Positions 1 through 18,688 are shown, counted from the first letter of the stretch. The stretch is 64,000 nucleotides of DNA from Polydactylus sextarius (GCA_016801845.1 CM028919.1:13639501-13703500); one strand, 5' to 3'. The notes: a model not told the origin generated them from the sequence alone. Made by a program: numbers and translations.

Positions 1-5733
<5,733 letters not shown>

Positions 5734-8210
5734 TTAATTTTAGGTTGTTTACAGATGTTTGTTTTTGTCTCGGTCATACCAATACATCTTTTCCTATCGT
5801 TCTCTCCCAGACCCGCTGTAATACCACGTCCAATGCAACGCATTTGGTGGTGCTGCCCAGCTTTAAATGCCCCCAAAGTCTGTCAATAATATTGATGTAA
5901 TCCACAGGCATTTTTGAGTGATCCTGCTGTCACGGGGACATAATGACAGGCAGTGGAGGCTTGATTGGATCTGCACTACAGCGAGGTCGGCCGGCACACA
6001 GCCAACACAGCCAGGCATTGATAAAGTGTCACAGACTTCAGTGCTTTGATTAGCCCTACGACTAATGCCATGCTAAGCAGAAACATTACTCTGCCCCCGC
6101 TAGCTATACAGCTAAAGGAGGGGAGGGCCGGCTGAGGGAAAGGGAGAAAATATACTCTACAGGGAAATTAACCAATGTGGATGAAATGGTGTACCAAGGA
6201 AATTCTTGGATAAATTAACAACGCAATTACATTACATGACACACTGCAAGATGGATGAGGAAAACTTGGCTGGTATTATGTTCTGTTTTCCAAATTGCAA
6301 TTTATTTGAGGGCTCTAATGGATGCCGTATTAAAACATCTTGGGCTGCGGTCAGATTTCATTGTGTGTCACCCAGACGTGATTGATGACCCTCTCTTCCA
6401 CGCCCCTCACCCCCCTCACCCACCCACCCATGTCCTCTCTTGCAACCCTTTACTTCACCCTCCTACTCTCCCCTCCATGCTGCATTCTCTTCACATTTAC
6501 TGGGAATTTTAAACATTAGCAACATTTATATGGATCCAGGAGTATGCAATTGATTTTCTTATCGCTTAATTTCCCTGCTTGCTCCTGCAACGAGACGATA
6601 AATTTTGTGCTACTTGCATATCGAGAGCTGTAGTCCATCTCTTCTCACGATCTTTCCCTTTCTCTCACCCCACACTAGAATTCTATCAATAATGCCATTT
6701 TCCTGGAATCCCACCCTCTCATCATCTCCCTCTGATCTTCTTTCGCCTTTTCATGTGCTTTTGTTCCAGTTGCAATGATAGCTCCAGCTATTCTTGAAAT
6801 GAAAATATAATCGAAAGTATTTTTATTGCTGTAGCAAATGCATTAGTGTGTAAGGGACATCTGGAAATCATCCACAGCAAGCTTGCTCAGTTATGGCAAT
6901 ATCATAGTGACTTTATTTTACCATTCATAATTACTCACAGGACAGTGAAAGACCACATGCTATCTGCTTTGAACTTTGGGGGATCAGGGTTTGCCCAGAC
7001 TGACCCGAACAAACGTGAAGCAACCCAATACTTGATACACTTTTCCCCTTTCAGTCATACACCCCAACCCCCCTTTTCTACCTTTCTCCCGTACACTGAG
7101 GTGAGTGAAGCCTTCCGGGGAGGGAAAGGTTAATAACATTCAGAATAAATCAGCGTGCAGCACATCCCCTGGATGACATCAGCGAGTGCTCCTCCAACCC
7201 ATAGGGCCATAAACAGCTTTGTTTTTTTTCAGGTTTGTTTCAGATGTGAGCAAACGGATAAATAATGAATGAGCCGCACTGACGGGACACATATTTCACT
7301 TAGCGGAAATGGCTTTAATGCAGTCGGCCTGTATTACACTCCCAATCACTGAGAAGCTGAGAAGCTGCATAGGGGAAAAGATGTTCAAACAAAATTCGAA
7401 GAGCTTTCCTCTAAGGTGTATCTCCAATATAAATGACCTAGTTTTCAACAAAACTCCTGAACCAGCACCTCACCTGTCAGGTGACCTACGTAAAACTATT
7501 TTATATCGGGAGATGTAGGGTTTATAATAAGGTTGTAAATTTGTAAATATTAATTGTGATAGTGGCTGGTTGTATCCATGCAACATAATCTCAGGAAAAA
7601 AAAAAAAACAAGTAAATGCAAATAAACCATCTGGCAAATGACATAATATTGACTACTTTTTTTTTCCTTGTTTAATTTTTCTCAGACATTATGCTTTTCT
7701 GTTAAATCATTTCCCATACCACAAAACTGCATCACTTATACATTCCCAGCATATAAATTAAATGATTATTTTTACTTTTCGGAAGGGACATAATATCATA
7801 CGCAGCCCCATGAATTTCCATTTTATGGACTTTGAGTTCTGGTATGCAAAACGTCTGAGATGTAACTGCACAGTCTTATTCTAATTCACTATTTATTTAC
7901 ATATTCCCAACAGAAATATTCGCTTTGTGGTTTTGGGGAAATTCAGCGTGACTTTCCCTTTTCCCAGGTCTCGATGGTTGAAAACAAAAGTGAGCCTGAA
8001 GTTTTCATTTTTTGGCCATTGCATGCCTTTTAGAGGGTTTGTCTAAACAAAGTTTTGGGTTTGTAAATAGCTAAGGTTATCTGGCCATCAAGGCCTCCAG
8101 ATGGCGGCTGAGCCAGACCACCTGCTATTGAAATGCCTTTGCTGTGAGGACTGGGTGGAAATATTCAGGCCCTGATTCTTTTTCTCACTCACTCTCTCTC
8201 CTTCCCATAT

Positions 8211-8213
<3 letters not shown>
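5734..8213. other. Intergenic; contains one motif-rich complex stretch
   Basis: No coding region is recognised. The stretch 5920-6130 is complex and free of simple repeats. It carries a TGACAG core (5944-5949), a TGATTG core (5962-5967) and a TTTGATTAG element near 6045, so it could be regulatory. A C-rich CACCC stretch lies at about 6402-6430. The remainder looks like ordinary AT-rich intergenic DNA. Confidence 0.5.

Positions 8214-8271
<58 letters not shown>
8214..8271. repeat. (CA)n microsatellite
   Basis: This is an uninterrupted CA run of about 58 bases. Long cysteine-valine or histidine-threonine frames on both strands around it are translations of the repeat and not genes. Confidence 0.98.
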
Positions 8272-8273
<2 letters not shown>

Positions 8274-9674
8274 TCTTTATGGTTAACATGGATGGACCAA
8301 CGATGAGAAGAAGCCCTCTGCTCATTTTCCCTTTTGAGCCCCGCTCCCACCCCGCACATCCCATCCTCTCCCACCCCTTCTCCTCTCTCTCCCCATATTG
8401 ACCCCCCATCACTCTCCCCAGACTTTACCCTCAGAACAAAACAGCTGGACAGGGGAGGGCTCCTTCCTGCAGGTCCAGACCTATCATGTAAAAAGATGAC
8501 ACATCTTTTGAAGAAACTGGGCAAGAGGGAGAAGAGGCAGTTTCTGGAGAGAAAACATAAACAAAGGTGTTTTAATATGATGGTCGCCAGTGGCACACAA
8601 AGACGAGTGGAAGAGGGCTAAAGAAAAATTGCTTACAATACAAACCCTTTGAATGACAGCCTGGAGACCTAAAGAATGAAACATAAACCTTGTTTTTAGA
8701 GTCTGAATGCAGAGGAATAGATGTGTGTGTTTGTCTTAGAGTTGAGATTCAAGTGGATATATATTTTCTTTTTGTTTCTTTTATCTGGTATTTAAATACT
8801 GGTTAAATGTGTTGCTTCATAGATAAACAACTTCAATATAATATATACAATACTCAGCGTAATTTAGTGCTTTGTGTATCTGTGTCTAAGAATGCAGCCA
8901 CACAAATACATATCCCCCAATCCATTGTTTTAAAAAGAAAACTCCTCTGATACCATATCACCCAACTGCCTGTTTTGACACTTGACTTTGATCGATAGAG
9001 GTTGAGCATTGTGGTTGAACACACTCCCTCTTCCCCACAAACCATTAAGAGGTCATGAAAAGCACCGTTGTACATCAAAACAACCAACGCACTCCCTGCC
9101 ACATCATCCAACATAACACATGTGAGACAACACTGACCACAACAATGGCGCAACCCCTTTGATGGTAAAACGCCTGAGTGTTTATTTACATCGGGCGGCC
9201 TCTTCGCCTGTCCATCAGTTGCGTGCAGTGCATCGGGGTCTTTGAAGTCATTGGGGCACAGCGGTGATGCAGCATCCTGCCCGGGGTGCGTGGAGAGAGG
9301 CAGCCATATTGGCAGCACTTGTTCGGGAGACACATGGGCGAAATCAGACACAGAGTGTTTGATCAGGGAGAGTTTTCTGTCTTAATGGTTGAGGAGGATG
9401 AGCATGCAGCTGCACTGTGGTTTTTTGATTGGTCTGATGCAAAGTGTGGTGCGGAGATATTTGAATTCAAAGTGTTTTGGATCAGAACCATCCTTTAGCC
9501 TGTCATAAAGATGTGAGTTAATCCACACTCTTGTTGACTATATTAGTGATAATAGGCAGTGACTGGAAAACGCAGGAAATATGGAGGAAAGATGCTTGCA
9601 TGCTTACTGACAGCCTTTTCCCTCATGAACAAAAGGACACGAAAACACAATTACACTTCATGAACACTCACGTA

Positions 9675-9675
<1 letters not shown>
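8272..9675. other. Intergenic, no gene supported
   Basis: A 165-codon minus-strand frame lies at 8854-9351, but its translation resembles no family I know. It has no repeated or domain-like pattern, and the DNA shows no matching exon structure. I treat it as a chance frame. Nothing else stands out. Confidence 0.5.

Positions 9676-9736
<61 letters not shown>
9676..9736. repeat. (CA)n microsatellite
   Basis: This is an uninterrupted CA run of about 61 bases. Confidence 0.98.
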
Positions 9737-9738
<2 letters not shown>

Positions 9739-10320
9739 TATGCATACAAGCATCAACCTACACCCTGCAAACCCCAGCCCCCACTTTATTCCACAGTGTT
9801 AATTAAAGCTGAAAGGTTACAAAAGGTGGGAGCCAATAACAAGGCTACATATTACATTTAAGTTGCTTCTTTTCCTTACACCCTCTCAATAATTCATGCT
9901 ATCAGAGTGTCTACAAGGAAGTGAGGCTTCTCTTCCTCCCAGGAAGCCTCAGACAAGGATCATCTGTCCGCTGGACTCATTGTAAGTAAGGAAGTGTGGG
10001 CAACAATACATACCAAGCCAGCCCCAGCCTCATAAATAAATATGGTGATTGTTAATGGGGTTTAAAATTACTCTTCCTCTGCTCCCCAGCCGACTACTAG
10101 TGTGACCACTGTGGCATACTAGCGCATGGAGGCTACATGTCCCTCCAGATAGAATGTCTGGCACCATTGATACCACAAAATGGCCACAATGCCTCCACTT
10201 CCACTTCGTCCTTGTCGTCTTTCTTATCTCCAGACGCATCGTCTTCCTCACCTTTTCCCTTGTTTCAAGGTGGATCTTTATTCCACACCTTCTCTCTAGT
10301 TTCAAGGTGGCTGTTAGGAG

Positions 10321-10324
<4 letters not shown>

Positions 10325-10364
<40 letters not shown>
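10325..10364. repeat. (TG)n microsatellite
   Basis: This is a TG run of about 40 bases. Just upstream, an 11-base element TTTCAAGGTGG occurs twice within 40 bases (near 10264 and 10300), a small local duplication. Confidence 0.97.
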
Positions 10365-10365
<1 letters not shown>

Positions 10366-10995
10366 CTGTATTTAGAGCTGCTTTACATTTTTATGCTCCT
10401 GAGTGTTTACTGATTTCTATCAGTGTTTGAATGTCATTACACCTGCGGCCACCAAGGCTATCGTTCTTGAGGTGTATTTTGTTTATCTTCCTACTGAATT
10501 GATTTCTCCTGTTCAAGCATATGCATTCTGCAGACTGATAGCCCTACTTGACTCATGAAAGGAAATAATGCCCAAGCATGGGAAGCTATAAAAAAATTGC
10601 CTTTTGCTTCTTTTTTTGTCATACATCCCTTAACAAAAGTGTGTATAATTGAAATATAATATCAGCACTGTCTTCCATTTCCACCCACTTGTACTTGAAA
10701 ATATATTTTTCTTCTAATACTGAGAGAGCGCAGAACATGCTCTCTAATAGAAATGTAAACTGTCTGTGGTCCATGTTTATACTAGCATTGATAAACATCA
10801 TGAATTCAGGCAGCATCTGGTCTTAAGGACAGTGTTTATTTTTCTACTGTATAAGAGAGATGATGTATTTTCTCCAGATTTCTTTTGGTTCTGTTGCAAT
10901 ATTTCTACATATTCGTGTTGATTTACTCGTCTAATGGATTCTTGTGAGTATACACTGTAAAATTACTGAACATGTTTTGTTACATTTATTTTAGA

Positions 10996-11046
10996 TTATT
11001 ATTGCCATTATTATTATTATTATCATTATTATTATTATTATCATTA
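10996..11046. repeat. (TTA)n microsatellite, interrupted
   Basis: This is an ATT/TTA repeat of about 50 bases with two TCA interruptions. It is a shorter version of the array near 5.4-5.7 kb. Confidence 0.9.
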
Positions 11047-12179
11047 CTTGTGTAGACTCAGTTTTACTTTTCTAGGTGAAGATTTTGTCTCTGCTGTTTT
11101 CTCCACCAGTGTGGTGTAGTGTTTCTTGGTGCTCGATTGCATGCCTGTATCTCCCCCTCCAGGACAACTTGCATTATGGTCCCATTCTCCCTCAGCATTA
11201 AGGCTGAAGAAGGCAGCACATCTCCAGCTCCATCCTCAGATTCTGAAATGTGTCATTCAAATCACCAGGAGAAAAAAAAAACTAAAATAAAATAAAATAT
11301 CCAACAGCCAAATGATGCTCTGTTCTGTGACAAAATAGTTCTAGGAGGGACTCGGGCAATTTGCCTGAATTCTGTTATTCCCAGCCCAATTCTTGTCTGT
11401 GTTCCCTACTCCCCAGCGCCAGCCTGAGCTGATAACAAGTGAGTGCACTCCCTAGAATGATGGATGGGCCTTAGCCATGGGCTTGTCAGGAGAGGGTGCA
11501 GGGCCATATGGAAGTGGCATATGGAAGCTCATAGTAGAAGATGGGGCAAAAGGAGGGGAGTGACAGAGATATACATTAAAGACACTGCTTTGCTCTTAAA
11601 AATGCAAGGTTCATCAGTTTAGTGGGGAATATCAGTCAGTAGCGCTTCCTTCTGTGGGAGAGGAGGCAGACAAACACAGGCAGATGCAGGAGGTTGTTCT
11701 TTTGTGATGGCAGCAAATTTTCTTTTAGTTCCTTTTTAAGTTATGGCTCCAGTAATTGTTTTGCTGTTAAGATCAGAAAGATATGGGATAAAATTGAAGG
11801 TTTTATTCGAAAAGAAAATAGAAAAATACAAATGGAATTCAGCAGAAAATAACGAATATAAGACTCCGTTTTATATTCTGAGCATTTACGTATTGATTCA
11901 GTGTTGTGTTGTTGTCAGTCACTTTTAATTTCCACTTAAATTCAGAGGGATGCCCACACACAAGTTCACCCATGCAGTCCTGTGAACAAGCATTAATTAC
12001 GTCTTCAGATCAAGCCATGATCAGTCTATTTTTACCTTTCTGTCTTTGTGTATGTGCATGTGCGGATATGTGTGTCTCTGTCTGTCTGTCTTTCTTAGTG
12101 CCCTGTGGAGTGTCTGTGGGCCCTGAGGAACTCTGTTTGATTGTTTAAAGCCCTTCTTAATTGGCGCTTTGTCTGTGTG

Positions 12180-12345
12180 CTCCTAAATGAGGCGGGACAC
12201 CCACGGTGGGGGTTCCCGTAGAGACCGTGGGCCGTTTGACAGCCCCCACGGTGGGGCCTGTCCCACAACCCCTCAAACTGCCAGCCGCATGACAGCGGCC
12301 CATGCTGCACCACCCTGGCCAATTAAAACTCAGCTGTCAGGACCA
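12180..12345. promoter_or_regulatory. GC-rich block with repeated motif and three TGACAG cores
   Basis: This block is clearly richer in GC than its surroundings. The 12-base element CCCACGGTGGGG occurs at 12200-12211 and again at 12245-12256. Its first eight bases recur in reverse orientation as ACCGTGGG at 12224-12231. Three TGACAG/CTGTCA cores, the sequence preferred by MEIS/TGIF TALE homeodomain proteins, lie at 12237-12242, 12290-12295 and 12334-12339. The flanks GGGACA (12194-12199) and TGTCCC (12259-12264) can close an imperfect stem. This looks like a possible enhancer or conserved element. No conservation data were available, so function is inferred only. Confidence 0.3.
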
Positions 12346-12402
12346 GACACTATACCAACACTGGGTGTGACTGTGAGATAGCGAGAGAGAGAGAGCGAGG
12401 GA

Positions 12403-12406
<4 letters not shown>

Positions 12407-12443
<37 letters not shown>
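12407..12443. repeat. (GT)n microsatellite
   Basis: This is a GT run of about 37 bases, preceded by a GA-rich tract (about 12378-12402). Together they form a compound GA/GT repeat directly beside the GC-rich motif block. Confidence 0.96.
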
Positions 12444-12446
<3 letters not shown>

Positions 12447-15400
12447 GGCAATCATTAGTTGATGAATAGACCCCCTCTCTCCTTTGCCTTCTGTGGATTT
12501 GTTTGTGTACACCATACTATGTAGTCATTCCAGTGTCATAAGGTGCACATAAGGCACTCATGCCCATACACGCCTGAAAATATCCAGGATGTTCAAATTC
12601 TGAGTGTTTACGTGCGTGTAAAAAAGTGTGTGTGGAAGTGTTCTTTGCGAATTGAAGCACTCAGCAGATAGGCTGCATTGGGTTACATGCACACAGATTT
12701 GTAATTCGGGAGTAATCACTTAGGACAAGCCCTTACACCATTTTATCTGGTCATGACTCTAGGCCAAAGTCAATACTCATAGTATAGTAATGAGTAGGGG
12801 CTAACTGAGCACGTTTTATTAAGGCTCTGAGGAGGGAGTCTGATGCCAACCTGCTTCCCCTTGAAAATATCTCATTCTCTTTCTTTCAGGAATTGTCTTC
12901 TCTTTCTGTTCCTCTGTCTCTCTCTCTCTCTCTCATTCTCTGTCCACATACAGCAGCTATCAAACCTTAGGCCTTCAGTTCATAGGTGGTAACAGCACCT
13001 CATTCCTTTCTTTTGTTGTCTAACAAACGTAAACAAATCCCTTCCAAACAGGATAAGGGGAATTATCAGCACTAGGTAGGATCTCGCACAAACTGGGCAG
13101 TTCTTTCACAAATCCCAAAACATCAAGCAAGTCTCGGCAACACGTTTGGTAAAAATCACATATTTATGTTAAGACATAAAATCACTGCAAAACAGGCATT
13201 ATGTGAAGAGATTATTCTGAGAATGACAAAGGTGAGTTAAACCCCCCCATGGCAGGATCCAGATTTGTAATCCGAGATTCCAGCATTGGGCATAGATTCA
13301 GTTTAATCCCTGCTGAAGGCAAAATACAGTTATTGGAAACTTCTCACCTCATCATAACCATGTTCAAGCATCACATAAAAGCTCACCTCAGCAATATAAA
13401 ATCCTCAGCATTCTTTTCAACAAAGAGGATCTTCTTACCTTATGGTCTCCTTATTGAATCCGCTGCCTCTCTGTGGTAGATATGCTATATGTAGTGAACA
13501 ATGTAACATTGTTGAGAAGGTGCACTAGCACTCTACCCCTGGGCTAGTCTGTGAAGGAGCATGATTTGATTGACAGACAGTTTCTATGGGGCTAAGTAAT
13601 AAAGTCAGAGTCAGAAACAGTACAGCTGCATATCCACCTTTCACCTGCTGTGTGGCTGAATAAGACAAGATATACAATACAAGATATTCTTTTTCACTTT
13701 TGCTTGTAAGTTAAAAAATGTCCCTTTCTTGATGAAAAGGTAAAAGTTATGGATTGATAAATAAGCACAGACAATGTGAAGTAGGATTAAAATAGACATT
13801 ACTGCAATTTTTTCTTTTGTACCCAAGACAAGTAGAAGTGGTCTCTGAAGTGGTCAAGTTAGGAGACGGTAAATAAAAGTGGACCATCATCATAATGTCA
13901 TAATGTCCACCTGCAGAAAATGTAACCTTTTTACTTCCTTCATTAGAGATATCGACATGTATTGTGCTTGACTACAAATGTGGTAAAGTAATGACATACA
14001 CATGGAAAAATACATACACCCAGATGCACTCATCTCATCCTCTGTGTCATGCATCTGGAAGTTGCTCCATGAAAAGTGGCTTCTTCCTGCTCTCGCTGGA
14101 AACATTTTCCAACCAGTAAAAGGCTTCTTCTGGGAGCTGGCCCACATCCAGGAACACTCAGGCTTCACAGCTGTCTTACAGCGTTTAAATGCAGCATATG
14201 GTACACAAGTACCATTGTTTCGCCACTAAACACCCTGTTTTTTCATCAAGGAAGAAAGACCATTTAATGTCAGTTTCACTTGGAGAGAAGAAAGAAGTTT
14301 TGAAAATGAAAACGAGGCTGTGAGGAAAGAGTGGTACAGTTTTTTTTAGGTTATTTTCTCAGACCATCACTAATTTTGGCAGTGATGACATTTTGATTCT
14401 CAGCCTGCGAGTTTGTGAAACAACACCATCTGTGTGCTTTCCTCTAATTAGGGTAATAGCCACAAATATTACTGCAACAGTTCTTCATGACAAGCTGTTA
14501 CATGCCAATGTGTGAAGACTTCTCCGGGTTTGATAGACACAAGTTAGCAGTTGCACTGATGTAAGTGAACAGCATTGCTGCATTTTAATAACAATCAGGA
14601 GCGGTCTTATTCATCTCATTTGGCATGGTTCCCATAGAATAAATCACATCTGCAATACTTTACTTTTTCTTTTTATTTGCATTTTTAAACATTATCAGTG
14701 TATTTTAGTTTCTGTATTTTCAATATACAGTTTTACAACATTGTATGGAAATGGAAAAAGACAGTGCGTATTATCATGTTTTCTAAAAACAATAAGACCT
14801 TTGTGCTGCATGCGATGAGAGCACGACTGCAATTACCGAGCTTCACCTGCTGTGCAACACGCTTCGCATTACCTCAAAAACAATATCATATCCATCATCT
14901 AAACCTGACAAAACATTTCATTTTAGGACACACGATACATCGCATTATCTTCTCAATCTCCTTACTTCATTTTCTTTGGTATCATTTGAACCCAAAATCT
15001 GACATTAACAAATGAAAGTTAATTTGCCTCCCTCAGAACTCGTTATAATCAGTCTAAAGGTTAATGTTTCTGCTAATTTATAAATGCAGGATTGCTGTCA
15101 GCATGAGGGGGAAATGGTTTTGAAAGGCCTGACATTGTAAATTAAGCCTGTCAGATCGTCTCTCTGCGCTGGCGGATCAGAAGATGCCGCAGTCTATGAT
15201 GTCAGACAGGCAGGCAAACAGCCCTGGGGGACAGACCTTGCTCCCCTCACTTCCAAACACCGGAACGTCGGGAATTATGTGGCTTTGGAAAGGTAGCTTG
15301 GCGTACAGGCAAGAAAGCGGGGGGTCTCACCTTTAGAGCCTGGTCGAAACTGCGTGTGATGTTGATGGCTGATGAGATTTTAGCTAATTTACGGAGACTC

Positions 15401-16700
15401 ACATGGGAGGATCATTGGAATGAAGATGTCATGCTTTGCCAATGCGGTGCATTGTGGGAGCATGGCAGCCAGACTCTGAGACCATGTGTCTGTGATTAAA
15501 TTTGCACTGTACAGCTATTTTTCCTCTTGTCTTTTTTACCACTCCAAGAGAGAAAGGAAAATAAGCTCCATCTATTGGCATTCTTGCTGCACAGATTAAC
15601 TGGATAGTTAAAGTTAGTAATGAATGGCATGTGTGGAGTAGAACTCTCTTTCAGATGTATTCAGACATGGTCAGCAATTCAGGAGTAGGTTGAAGTAGCT
15701 ATTCATAAATTCAGTAGTAGATTTTCTGTGTGAACTCCCTAAGTAAGTTTTTAACTACTTGATAGTTTCAGACTAGTAATTTACAAAGTATCTCAGCAAA
15801 TACAGACTTCAGTAATATGCAAATCAGTTGTTTTGTTCTACCATCCAGTCAAAAGTTATCCACACTGCAGTTACACCTGATAGTTGCTAGGTAAACTGTA
15901 AATGTTTGGTAACAACTAAGCACTGTGTAAGAACAAGTGTGCTCCATTTAACTTAATTGATGTTAAGATATCTGCTTAGCAAACACATATGTTATAAATA
16001 GGTCAAGTTAAAACTTAAGGAACTGGTGCAACTACTTGGTCAAAGTACAGTTTGTGCTTGATGAGTTTTTATTTCACTTTGTTGTTGCTGCTGTTTATAT
16101 TCACACAGAAATGGTGGATTGCTAATTTTGCCTGGAAGGAACAATACTTAGCGATGCCAAGTTCACATAAGCTATCTTCCCTCTGGAATTGCTCCATTCA
16201 TGCTAAGTGTTACAGACCCTTGTGGGATGGGATGGAAAGAATTACAGCTCTATAGCGCAGCCTATGAGCCAATCAGACATTGTCGGGGTTGTTACGGGGG
16301 TACGGATGAGGGGGGGGGAAACTCTCTGACAAGCACCAATCTAGTCCTGCTGGTTAGATGATGAGGCCAAGAGGTAAGATAAAGATTATGTCAAACCTGT
16401 GGTAGAATCTTACCCCACAAAAAAATGTGATCCAAGCAAATTTCTTCCTCAGTGGGAGGAAATGGCAACCGACAGATTAGACATATTCTACTGTAATCTG
16501 TATAAAGCTTTGAAATATATGTCGGCTGGGGGCCAACTTTTTTTTTCACTCTATCTTCCCCTCTCCATCATCCAATCACAACCACACACACATGTGCACA
16601 CAAATACACATACACAAAATGACCAGAAAAACTGCTATTGCCACAGGTAGAATGAAACACGCACTAACTGGACTCTTGCCTGTCAAGCATCTGTAACAGT

Positions 16701-16704
<4 letters not shown>
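12444..16704. other. Intergenic; short CT tract and one complex stretch
   Basis: No gene is recognised. A CT run lies at about 12917-12934. The stretch 15040-15300 is complex and low in simple repeats, with CTGTCA cores at 15095-15100 and 15148-15153, and could be regulatory. A run of nine or so G residues lies near 16310-16318. The rest is unremarkable AT-rich DNA. Confidence 0.5.

Positions 16705-16736
<32 letters not shown>
16705..16736. repeat. (TG)n microsatellite
   Basis: This is a TG run of about 32 bases, followed by an alternating purine-pyrimidine CATGCGCACGCATGCACATG-type stretch to about 16770. Such alternation favours Z-DNA. Confidence 0.96.
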
Positions 16737-16737
<1 letters not shown>

Positions 16738-16910
16738 ATGCGCACGCATGCACATGTGCATGTGTACGTGTGTGTCTCCTGTGCCAAAATGTTCGCCCGC
16801 TCCTCTACATTGGCCATCATTACTGCAGTCTGTCAGGACCCAGTCTAATGGTGTCTCACCTGACAGCTTCACAACCTTGCACCAAACAAGCAACATATGG
16901 GCAGGAGGCA

Positions 16911-16941
16911 GGGGGGTGGTGGGCGGTGGGGTAGGCAGGGG
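16911..16941 (+). other. Canonical G-quadruplex motif
   Basis: Four runs of three or more G (16911-16916, 16921-16923, 16928-16931 and 16938-16941) are separated by loops of 4, 4 and 6 bases. This fits the usual G-quadruplex pattern on the + strand. No gene lies nearby to suggest a role. Confidence 0.8.
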
Positions 16942-18688
16942 TAGAATTTGAGAAGATGGAAAATACGAAACTAGAAGAAAATACAGTCAATAGAAAACCC
17001 ATACTGCTTTTCAACGTGACAAAGTATCACATTTATTGACAAGATGCTATATAAAGACTGAGATGTCTATAGAGGCTTGTAGGACAGTGTGATTTCCATG
17101 TTATACACACAGACACACACGCATGCACACACACTGTGCTGTGTGAATATGGTGCAGCTCACAAGGCACTCCTCTGTCCCTGTAGATCCCTGTAGAGGAT
17201 CTGTCCAGTCGGTAACTTTCCCACTCCTCCACTCTTTTCTAGAGACAGATGAGCAGAAGAATGTGCAGGTGTGTTGATTTTTTTGCCTCATCATCCACTT
17301 TACTAGTTTCAGTCTAGAAAATGGTGCATGTTAAGAGACATGAAATTTGTTCTGTTGGCACAACCATCTATAACTTTAATCCTGTGGTATTAATTATGTC
17401 ATGACATTTTATTTTAAAAAGATGTGCTGTGCATGTTAGTGGTGGAAATAGATCTCATTTAGCCTTCTCTCTTTGCCATCATTAGTGGAGGACATAGTTT
17501 TTCCCCCTTTTTTTCTTTTCCTGGAGCCTGTACATGTCTGGTTATGTCTTTGAGTTGACATTCCACGTTGTCTGCATGTCCCTGGGCTGTGATGACCCCA
17601 TGCTGGGGCTCGAGGGCCCCGCCAGAAGGGCCTGAGGTGCTTCACCAGGGTGACTTACAGCTGCTCTGATGAGAGACACATTCATACACACAAACATTCA
17701 CATGCACTCTTATGCAGACACTCATTCACAGTAGTTTTTCAGGTCCATGTATGTAGACACAAGCATGTAGGTGCCCATTTTACACAAGGTTCAAGGTTTT
17801 TTTCAACAGATAAAGCATTTTGTCAACCACTGAATTGATGAAAATCCTGAAGAGTTGTTGATATCCTGGTCTATGACCTCTTTCGTTACAGTAAAAAACT
17901 GAAAAAGACAGATTTCAAAATGAAATTCTCACAACCTAGAACAGCAGGAAGGACATAGAGTGACAAGCCCCTGTACTGATGGCATATCCCCCTTAATAAA
18001 TCACTCTCACCATAATAGCAAGCACACAAACACGCACATACACCTACCTGGCCGCCCTTTTATTCACCACATCCTTGCTGCTCCACAGCCCCACCCAGTG
18101 TGGAACAAGAAGTGCATGACAGTGCTCTCTTGGACATGAGGATTTAATAGGTGACCCTGGGCTGCATGCTGGGTCCCCCGCTGCCTGGGCTCATCCAGCC
18201 GTAAAATGAGGCACAGGCAGGACCCGGCTGGTAATGAGAACTGGCATTTTGCTCAGGATAACCTCGGGAAAATCGCTTCTATAAATACCTTCTATAAATA
18301 AAAGTGTACCTTGGCCCAAGACTGTGTAAGGGGCTTTCTCTGAAAAGGTCATCTATTGCCCCGACTCAGCCACGACTGGCCATGTTCTTGTTTACCTCCT
18401 CTCTCATACCTCGCTCTCTCTCTCTTTTTTTTTTCTTTCTTCTCCTTATTTTATAAGGTCTTTGTGTTTTAACTGCAGAGAACATGGTGTGTTATCATTC
18501 ATGTTAGGTGACCCTTTAAGGGTTCCTTCATCCCTCTCATGTGTATCCTCTCCTCTAATGATTCTGTGTATCCTTGACCTTGGTCAGGGCAGAACATACA
18601 TCCTGGCATGAGAGGAAAAAGAACAAGGGAGGGAAGGAGAGAAAGACACAGATTCTGCACATAAAAAAAGAGAAAAAAACGAAAAGTT
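16942..18688. other. Intergenic, interrupted CA stretches, no gene seen
   Basis: Short, broken CA repeats occur near 17105-17130 and 17680-17710. The stretch 18090-18310 is more complex and GC-rich, and ends in a 12-13 base tandem duplication (18276-18300). A CT/T tract lies at about 18412-18435. No coding frame is convincing. Confidence 0.5.
18276..18300 (+). repeat. Tandem CTTCTATAAATA duplication with MEF2-like core
   Basis: CTTCTATAAATAC (18276-18288) is followed immediately by CTTCTATAAATA (18289-18300). With the next A, the second copy reads CTATAAATAA, which fits the MEF2 consensus CTA(A/T)4TA(A/G). The first copy ends in C, so it misses the last position. The motif also resembles a TATA element. 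Function is unproven. Confidence 0.35.

Noticed and set aside
8854..9351. 165-codon minus-strand frame
   Set aside because: No recognisable domain, no family resemblance and no supporting splice or promoter signals; this length is expected by chance in 64 kb.
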